From the NCBI GenBank assembly GCA_023634235.1, contig JAMKCF010000013.1, positions 10,842,296-10,906,295 on the forward strand: DNA of 64,000 nt, given 5' to 3'. The translations under genes and the position numbers were made by a program. The notes beneath the pieces are model-generated. The model ran no database searches and had not been told where the DNA came from. It worked only from the letters and a program-made list of their open reading frames with translations. The DNA comes from Pisaster brevispinus (Eukaryota > Echinodermata > Asteroidea > Forcipulatida > Asteriidae). Below, piece by piece: positions 56,456-64,000 of this stretch; position 1 is the stretch's first letter, and every line of letters begins with the position of its first letter.

Positions 56456-57495
56456 CCAGCTGCTTAATTATGCAAATGAGCTAGTAAAGATACAATTGCT
56501 TAATTATGCAAATGAGCTAGTACTAGCAATGACTATCATAGCAATTCATGTATCAATGCTAAATGTTTATGTTCCAAACTTTACCCCGAATTCTCCTCGA
56601 TGCTAATACAGGCATGGCGGAGCAATTGGTCTCACTCACAAATCCCTCATCATTATTTAGTCTGCTTGACTAGACCGTATTCATACAAGGAGTCTGACAT
56701 GCTGATATGCACACATTGCTGTGCATTGTAACCCAGATTTGCAGCATTTGCAACGTCGCATTCTGCATTGCTTCTGGCATGCACACGAAATCATTTCCAG
56801 GCAACTTTCGGGGATTGGACTCAATGACATCAGTATAGGATGTAGTCCTGAATCACCATGTTTCCATCCTACGCCAACAGGCTCAGGAAGCTCAGGTACT
56901 GCACAGTGAGCATTTCTCCAAACCATTGCTTGACAGTGTACACGCATCAAATGGAAGCGAAGAGCATCACTCGTTGGGGACATTGCTTCTGGTTTCCCAG
57001 TCTTGGAGAACAGTATATGCCTTGCTGCATCAACAGAGTCTGTTTTGTGCACATCATATATTCTGCAGACCAGTGTTTTAGCTAGCGAGCCGTGCAGCCG
57101 TGTTTTGCACGGCCAGTTTTCTGAAAACACGGCCCATTTTTTCAAGCACGGCTTGGTGGCTGTAATCCAGGCCGTGCACTGCTTTTGTCTAAAATGTATA
57201 AAATATGTGCTGTAATGTTTCCCATTTTAAAACAACCATAAGAAAAATGTATTGAAATTTTTTTTTTAATAATAAACTAAAAGAAAGAAAGACAGAAAAC
57301 CGTTGTCGACTCCGATCCCCCTAAGACGCAAGTCCCTGCATGTGAAATTTAAGCGGGTACCTTGGGTTTTGTAAGTATTATTTATGTGGATCCGTAGCAC
57401 CCCGTGGCAGAATGAACAGAGGGAACCATACCTCTCCTTCATGTAAGTAAGCTTCCACGGTCTTTGTCGACGAAACACAGAGGGAATTAGGAAAG

Positions 57496-57537
57496 ATGAA
57501 GTCGAAGAAACGTAAAATAACAGACTTCTTCTCGAAG
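57496..57537 (+). CDS. Possible first exon of a hAT transposase (PIP-box-like peptide)
   Basis: ATG followed by 13 codons, KSKKRKITDFFSK, then AAG|GTAAGG, a strong donor. The peptide matches the PCNA-interacting consensus (I-T-x-F-F preceded by Lys/Arg), which is common at the N-terminus of hAT/ZMYM-type proteins. No second exon could be identified downstream, so it is likely a relic. It could be chance. Confidence 0.45.
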
Positions 57538-58709
57538 GTAAGGGTTGACCCTAGCCCTGGACGATATCGGAAATATTTACAGGCGATATATCGTCGGGTA
57601 AATATCGCCGATATGTCGATATACCGTGAAGATTTTTGAAAATTGAAAGTACACTATAGAATGAGATAACAATGCCTCAATCGAACGCGAAAAAAAACCC
57701 AGTTTTATCTCATACAAACCGCTGGGATAAAACACTGAATTAACATCCAGATTCCATGAAAACAGAACACCTTACATTTTGGAGAGTTTTTTTATCACTG
57801 GTTCCGACTCAATTAATTCATGTTTTCGATCTCCACGATCGGACATTGCGATCTCTAAAAAAGCTGTTGCCTCGATTTTTAATTCCGATTCGTTCAATGA
57901 CATCGCTACACAACCATAAACGTTGCGTAAATACATGTATTTTTCAGTGCACCTGACGTTTCCCGACGTGGTGATTTCTCACCGAGGGAATTTCCCCTGC
58001 AGCTTCGTAACCACTGCAACACGCCGTTCCTTCGGCCCCTAATGATAAAGTATACAGCACAAGGAACGGTTGCGGCGGATAGAACATCCGCGGGATCGAG
58101 GTGATAGATACTACTATGGGATGGCAGCACTGCGCAAAGCATTACGTCATAAATATTCACACCAGTTGGCCAATTGGAAAGCGGTCAATCGGAAAGCAGC
58201 CAATCAGCCTGCGCCGCGCGCCAAGCGCGTTCGTCGGCCTGTGTCTATCAGCGATACTCTCGATGAAGAGAGACCACCATGGCTAGATGGGAAGACGTAA
58301 ACTGACAAGTCAGTTTCCTTCCCTATGTTCATTAAATCCGCAATCTAATCTAATCTACATGTATATGATTTGCACATCCAAGAATCGTACTGTGTATTTG
58401 AAAATGCGGCATCCAAACACAATAGGGCTGAGTGGATCGGCACCGGCACCATCAACGTCTTGTTTTTAAATAAAATATCGCAATAATCACGATAATTCGA
58501 CATATCCAAAACCGATGTCGATATCGTATCGTAACGTGGAGAAACTCATTTGAGGTTTCGTTAAAAACGTGAACTGATTAGGGTCTTGCCATGGTCGACA
58601 AGGAAACTTGTTCATAAAGTACCGATCGTGTGTTTCGCACGTGCGTTGTTCAATACATAGACTTGACATAGTCCCTGCTGTATGGCATGGTTGCATTGAA
58701 ACATAAAAA

Positions 58710-58735
58710 AGATCTCTCTCTCTCTCTCTCTCTCG
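58710..58735. repeat. (TC)n microsatellite
   Basis: A run of TC dinucleotides inside the hAT element. Confidence 0.9.
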
Positions 58736-61700
58736 AAAAATTCAAACATGTTAAAAAAATTGGACTATACAAAAACATTTTATTCAGAACATTAAAAACA
58801 GCAACCAACCATTTTTAGGTAGTCTTCAATTTGCAAAAATATTAAAATAAATTGTGAAATTTAAGGACATAAAAGTGTAGGCAGTAAACTTGTAGTTATA
58901 GACAATAATATGGGATTACAAATATATTAGTTTTTTAACTCTTGTTTAAATGAGATTGATATTCCAAACAAATTCTTATCTGGCATGTCTGAACAGGGTT
59001 TTAAATGAGCCAACTAAACGCAACAATTACAGAGGAAATACTTTTAAGTTGTGTGTGTATAATTTCTTGCCATTGTACATTTTAAAGCCAAGGCTTTAAA
59101 ATAATTATGAAGTAAAAACAATGAAGTAAAAATATTTATTAACATTCGTTGTTGTTAAGCCTTGCCTATCATTGAAAATTTGTGTTGATTGGTAATCACA
59201 GGTTTGTTATCGAAATAAAACAAACGCGAGTTGCCTGTACCTAAATGCACTGAGTAATGTCTCATTTAAAAAAAAAATTGTGGTCTGTGTGGATTTTTGG
59301 TGAAAAAAAGTTGCACACCCTGTTTTTTGATTTGCACACCCACTTTTCAAATCCTAGCTAAAACACTGCTGCAGACAAACATTTCTGAAGATTGAATGGT
59401 CTCCTCTGTGAGTTCACCGATTCCCAAATTTTTGAACTATTGATGGTGCTCTTTGAAGACTTTCCATGAAGACTTTGCAAAGTAGGATGTGGTATAATAT
59501 CCGGTTAATGCGTGAAATGGTAACATTATTTGTTGCTAAATCTCTTGGTAGGTTGTTGAAAACTGAATCAATGGTATATATTGCCGTTTCTTGGCAGTAC
59601 CAAACAACATCCAGAGGCGTTCACATTGTGCACGTGGGAAGGTAGAAACCAAAAGCACGAGAACATCAGTATCCCCTGACACAACTACTGTATTAAACTG
59701 CCTGTGCACAGCATGTAACACCAACCTAGTGTCAGCTTCTTCATGTGTGGCTCTCAGCTGGGTCAAATCGGTGGTTGTCTTTGACGACCTAACTTCAAGT
59801 TCCTCTCTGAATCCACCGGCAACTACAATCTCCTTATCAGGTGCCTGAAAACACAGTTCCTCAGACAGGAAATGTGCAAGATCAACTTTATTGTCAGGAA
59901 GCCACAGAAAGTTTGTCCAGTTTTTTGGAAGAGGCACATTACAACCTTCAACAGGCCGTCTGATTGGTCGAGCTGATATTTTGCGTCGTGACCTGGTAGC
60001 GCCCTTGATTGTCTCTTCTCTGTATCTGTCGAACAAAACGTCTATCCGTTAATAGTTAGACCCTGGTTTCAGTACTGCTCTTACGGATGTGTCGGCCAAA
60101 TCCCCGAATGTTACTGCATTGGCAGGCTTTCCCAAAGCAACCACTAATGCCTGTCCATCAATGATGAGGCAAGATGACAAGTGATGAAGTTCAATAGCTT
60201 CAGGACAGACTATGTCTTTAGTTAGTTTATCAGCCAGTGCAGACTTGTTTCCAGTGCGGAGTGTACCATTCACTTCAGCAAGTGAAATAGGAAATGACAG
60301 AAGCTCGTGCTTAAGGACAACTGGCAAGTCAACTGGACGACCTGCTCTATAGGCAGTAACAAGGCGTTGGAGGACGTTTCCATCTGCCTTTAGGATAGTT
60401 CTCTTGTCTTTGTCTTTACTGTCTTTGACAACTTCGTATAGAGATGCAAATGTTTTGGCATTACTCTTGTGTTGGGATGCATGTATTGGGACGTCTGGCT
60501 TAATACCTTGCTCAGGTACAATCATTCTCTCCACAATGAATCTGTTCACTTTTTCTTGTTCGAGTTCTTTGGCACAAAGTAACGAATTTTGGATCTCCTC
60601 TGTTGCTAAGTCTTTTGTGACAAGATTTTGCAAGGGCCCTGGTCACTCAGATGCAAACATCTTGAATCCCTGGAAGGTCCTGAGTAATGCCATCTCATCA
60701 TCGTTGTCCCGCTTTTGCCGTGATTTGGTTGCTCCATTGTGAACATGTGGAATGTCAGGACGGTGATTGTACATTGCAAAGGTTTTTGCTGCAATGTGAG
60801 ACCTGAGATTATACGAAAGGGTCCATCTGCATAGTGCTGATGTTGTTTTTGTGATGCCTACAGTTCCACCTCCTTTCTTTCCTGTAACATTTATCCACCC
60901 CATGGCTTGATCTGGGTCTACTTGGTTGACTTTTTGCTTGACAACAAAGTTGCCCCTTTTATACTCTGATAGCACAGGTTCTGGAAGTTGGTGCATCTCG
61001 GCTATGTACACAGGACCCCATCTTGCATAGTTCAGGTGGTCATACCGCATGATGTAGGGCAACATCAGGCTGAAGGAGTGGAGGTGAAGCTCCCAAATTC
61101 CATCACGCTGAGCTCGAGTGAATTGCAGTAGTATTGAGACCACATCCATGTAGTTCCACCAGAATACAAAATTCACATCATCACATTTACTTGCAATGAA
61201 AGCTTCTGAAACCGTTCCTGCTTCAGACATGTTATAAGCTCTGCAATTCTTTCTACATTCAGCTGCGATTGCAGAAATTTCATCATGACATTTCTTGTCT
61301 GATTCTTCAGCAAACAAGAGAATTGGTGGCAACAAAAGCCACCACAGGGCTTGCAAAGTAAGTTTGTGAGCTCTCATAGCCTTGTTGAACACTTTTCCTG
61401 ACAAGGCAAGCTGCACAGCACCGTCTCCCAACAGTCCACTCTCCAGCCATACTTCAGCTAAACCAGATCCAGCCATGTGATCTCCTGTAGTCTTCAGGAA
61501 GTTCATCGCGGTATGAAGTCCACCAAGGCGAGGGATTAATTTATCTCGGTATTCTTCAACAGACCACTTCAATTCCATGAGTTTGAAGAATAGAGCTTGG
61601 TCCACAGTAAGGATTGTATGCTCCTGGCCCAAATTTGAAAATATTGCCATGCATCTCTTTACAAGAGCCGGAGCAAGAATTATGGGCAAATATCCCACTG

Positions 61701-61754
61701 CTGTCTGCTCTGGTTCCTGTGATGAGACTGACTGATTGAATACTGTTCAAGAAG

Positions 61755-63468
61755 GTGGGAACCGCTAGTATTGAATTCAGCATACCAGATTTTGAAAATA
61801 TTGCCATGCATCTCTTTAAAGGTAACTCAACCGAGGAAAGACTGGATGGGTGGTACCAACACTTCAGCAATCTACTTGGCAAGCCCAGTGATAACCACAC
61901 CGATCTCAATGATTTCTTCTTCAACCATCATATAGCAGAAAACTTACCTATAAGAACCGGCCTCTTCACAATGGATGAGCTCCAGACTTGTCTTAAGAAA
62001 CTGAAGAATCTCAAGTCGCCTGGTCCAGACAGTATTCCAGCGGTGCTATTGAAGTGCCCTCTCTTCCATGAACATGTGTTGTACTTCTGCAACGAAACTT
62101 ACAAGTGTAACAAACCAGCTGCATTCTCCATGTCCGCCATCATCCCTCTTCCTAAAAAGGGTGATCTTCAACTACCACAGAACTACAGAGGCATCACACT
62201 TGCACCTCTTGCCACAAAGATATACAACTCTATGCTGTTAAATCGGATCACGCCACATGTCGATCCTGTTTTGAGATGCAACCAGAATGGGTTTCGGAAG
62301 CATAGATCCACCCTTCCACAAATACTTGCACTCAGACGAATAATCTAAGAAGTCAAGATTTCAAAGAGAAGCGCCTCAATAGTATTTGTTGACTTCTCCA
62401 AGGCTTTCGATAGCGTAAATCGAAAAGTCCTGCTTCATATCCTGAAGAACTACGGTATCCGAGAAGAGACTATCAGGGCCATTGCTACTATGTACGAGAA
62501 CCCCACCTGCTTTATTCAAAGCATGGATGGACCAACCAAAGAGTTTCTCACCACAACAGGCATCTTGCAAGGTGATACACTAGCCCCGTTTTTATTTGTC
62601 ACCATGGTGGATTACATTCTACGGCAGTCCCTGGACCTCAACAACTCTAAAGGTCTCACTATCACACCTAAGCAATCCAGACGAGTACCAGGCCTGTTCG
62701 TCACCGACCTTGACTATGCAGATGACCTTGCTCTTACTGCCGATCTACTTGATGACGCTCAGAGTCTGCTGTACTCCCTTGAGGATGCTGCTTCCAAAGT
62801 TGGACTGTTCTTGAATGGCAAGAAAACTGAGCTGATGACCATTAATGAGGCACCAAACCACTCCCCTGTCCTCTCTACAGATGGCACTCAACTCAAAGAG
62901 GTGCCAGACTTCAAGTACCTAGGCTCTTACATAGCTGACAGCAAGAAGGACTTTCTCACAAGGAAAGGTCAAGCATGGAACGCTTGGTTGTAACCAACTC
63001 CACTCTATCTGGAAATCCAACATATCACGACCTACTAAGCTTGCTTTCTTCCGAGCCTCTGTCGAAAGCATTTTGTTATATGGTGCTGAGACATGGACTA
63101 TGAAAAAGCAGCTCAAACAGAGACTAGACGGTACCTACACTCGCCTCCTCATGAGAGTGCAAAACATCTCCTGGAGGGAACATAAGATAAAAGCAGAAAT
63201 ATACGGCAGTATCCCACCTATCTCAACTACAGTAGCACAACGCAGAGCCCGCTTTGCCGGCCACTGCTATAGAGCAAAAGAGCAAGTTGTCTCCGACCTC
63301 ATCTGCTGGAGATTGCCTTGCCCCAACAGAGGGAGGAGACCCCTTAACTACGTTGACATGGTATGCAACGATGTGAGCCAGCACGTTGATGACATCACCA
63401 CGGCCATGGCGGACAAGGGATTCTGGAAGAGTTTGGCTGCGTGCATCTCGGCTGCGGCCGCCCGATGA
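61755..63468 (+). pseudogene. RTE reverse transcriptase with one stop and one frameshift
   Basis: Frame 1 (61755-62348): LKKLKNLKSPGPDSIPAVLL, MSAIIPLPKKGDLQLPQNYR, QNGFRKHRST. TAA at 62346-62348 falls in-frame, and the RT continues directly: FVDFSKAFDSVNRKVLLHIL, TTGILQGDTLAPFLFVTMVD, VTDLDYADDLALTADLLDDA (YADD active site), VPDFKYLGSYIADS. A frame change near 62985 leads to the last part (63073-63468): LLYGAETWTMKKQLKQRLDG, TRLLMRVQNISWREH, RRPLNYVDMV. Only two lesions in about 570 codons suggest a fairly young copy. Product: reverse transcriptase for target-primed insertion; inactive as it stands. Confidence 0.88.
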
Positions 63469-63480
63469 TGGTGATGATGA
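61755..63480 (+). mobile_element. RTE-clade LINE, 5'-truncated
   Basis: It starts in the linker upstream of RT (GNSTEERLDGWYQHFSNLLG) and covers the RT to its C-terminus. It ends in a short tail of TGATG units ('gatgatggtgatgatgatacc') with almost no 3' UTR, typical of RTE. The endonuclease is missing. A possible target duplication is ATACCAGA (about 61782 and 63479). Confidence 0.85.
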
Positions 63481-63482
63481 TA

Positions 63483-63576
63483 CCAGAATTAAGACAAAAG
63501 TCTAGTTCCCAACTTTTACCCCAAAATGCCCCTTGAACCTTTAACAGAGCTATTTTTCAGAAATCCCACCAGTCTA
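63483..63576 (-). repeat. Right arm of the ~8-kb-spaced inverted repeat
   Basis: On the minus strand it reads 'tagactggtgggatttctg', then 'aaggggcattttggggtaaaagttgggaactagacttttgtc', matching 55580-55672 with small indels. It directly follows the RTE tail. Confidence 0.75.
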
Positions 63577-64000
63577 AGGGACCAAGTCAGCCAAAGAGGA
63601 AATGGAGATGGTGTTGATGCTATCCCATCTAGTGACACTGTATCCTGTTGACTTGAAATTTGAAAATTGTATTATGTGACAATACAAGTCATGTTTCCTT
63701 CCTCATCAGTTGCATGTACGTTTTTAAAAGTTGTGGGGCTGCAATAAGTGTATTGGAAATAAAAGCATAGCCGTGGGTATGTTGGTATGTTTGTGTTTAG
63801 GAGTAACAAAGCGTTTATCCGTTGTTGTCTTTAAAGCATTAAAAGTTGAATCCGGAAATAATTCTGAAAGTCTCATCGCTCTGAATTGGAGGCCATGATT
63901 TGTTGGGTGCCTGTGTTATATCCCTGTGGAATAACGCCGGGTTGTAGTGAACACGAGAGGTGTTTTGAATTTTGTTTTGCTTTTGGTTTCTTATGAATCA
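63577..64000. other. Intergenic, no gene seen
   Basis: AT-rich sequence with no ORF or repeat I can name. Confidence 0.4.

Larger units (their letters stand above)
57071..59368 (+). mobile_element. hAT-type DNA element, 2298 bp, inserted in the EADTR-family gene
   Basis: Inverted ends CAGTGTTTTAGCTAG (57071) and CTAGCTAAAACACTG (ending 59368) are flanked by the 8-bp duplication CTGCAGAC (57063-57070, 59369-59376). Removing it restores the order of the host protein frame, so the insertion is secondary. No transposase body is left. A short exon at 57496-57537 may be the transposase start. Inside are self-complementary GGCCGTG-type blocks (57088-57175) and GATATCG-rich stretches (57560-57625 and 58468-58530). 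Confidence 0.88.
56681..61745 (-). pseudogene. Broken gene of a recurrent transposon-associated protein (EADTR / FHALTG family)
   Basis: Collinear minus-strand pieces: 61740-60643 (SVSSQEPEQT, LGQEHTILTVDQALFFKLME, RLGGLHTAMNFLKTTGDHMA, GSGLAEVWLESGLLG, MRAHKLTLQALWWLL), 60633-60049, 60036-59536 (YREETIKGATRSRR, then THEEADTRLVLHAVH and VVSGDTDVLVLLVS), 59535-59377 (LPFHALTGYYTTSYF, then ELTEETIQSS), and, across the hAT insertion, 57062-56681 (VCRIYDVHKTDSVDAARHIL, PTSDALRFHLMRVHCQAMVW, SCACQKQCRMRRCKCCKSGL). In-frame stops separate the pieces at about 60643, 60049 and 59536, with a further stop near 59433. I recognise the block order from long uncharacterised proteins repeated in cnidarian, echinoderm and lancelet genomes. 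The EADTR and 'SGDTDVLVL' boxes are acidic-rich and nuclease-like in look, but the function is unknown to me. Its N-terminus is cut off near 61745. Confidence 0.8.

Noticed and set aside
57555..58535. Nested MITE inside the hAT element (GATATCG-rich ends)
   Set aside because: The two GATATCG-rich stretches look related, but I could not define inverted termini or a target duplication.

Overview
This is a metazoan genomic window, almost certainly from a marine invertebrate. Coding sequence is split by GT-AG introns, and most of the remaining DNA is transposons of types common in echinoderms, hemichordates, lancelets and cnidarians (BEL/Pao, Penelope-like, DIRS/Ngaro-like, RTE, hAT, TTAA-site DNA elements, tRNA-derived SINEs). 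An echinoderm is my best guess, but that is inference.

Only one host gene is evident. It is a receptor-type protein tyrosine phosphatase on the minus strand, 35565-51098. I could assemble 21 exons with consistent reading phase: six fibronectin type III (FN3) units, one transmembrane helix, a Ser/Pro-repeat juxtamembrane exon, a single complete phosphatase domain with an intact Cys-x5-Arg signature, and a short tail ending in a Tyr-Asp-Asn motif. This is the layout of the R3 subtype. Its 5' exons lie beyond the last FN3 exon and were not found.

Layout, left to right. 1-9480: a degenerate tandem repeat (~152 bp unit with a CCGGAAGT palindrome) interrupted by a 972-bp Harbinger-like element and by a nearly intact, very young BEL/Pao retrotransposon (1698-9090, minus strand). 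11017-14241: TTAA-type DNA transposon A, with long inverted repeats and a zinc-finger-like ORF remnant. 14938-18869: a decayed tyrosine-recombinase (DIRS/Ngaro-like) retroelement with gag, RT, RNase H, recombinase and an SGNH-hydrolase remnant, itself split by a hAT-type element. 18870-26080: no genes, some hairpin MITEs and a TTTG/CTTG microsatellite. 26100-32400: a cluster of four 5'-truncated Penelope-like copies. Each copy ends in a (TA)n run preceded by a hammerhead-ribozyme-like motif, and two are preceded by tRNA-like inverted repeats. 32750-33740: a dead LINE. 35565-51098: the phosphatase gene with SINEs and MITEs in its introns. 51485-54791: TTAA-type element B, carrying a 308-bp palindromic insertion that also contains a hammerhead-like motif. 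55580-63576: a broken gene of a recurrent transposon-associated protein family (minus strand), interrupted by a hAT element with a clean 8-bp target duplication and abutted by a plus-strand RTE LINE.

The most interesting signals are the two unrelated families of hammerhead-like ribozyme motifs with self-complementary helix III, the matched palindromes (7-nt spacers) at the 5' side of Penelope-type sequence, the two TTAA copies sharing one stop codon, and the deep nesting of elements. All calls were made by reading; no searches were run.
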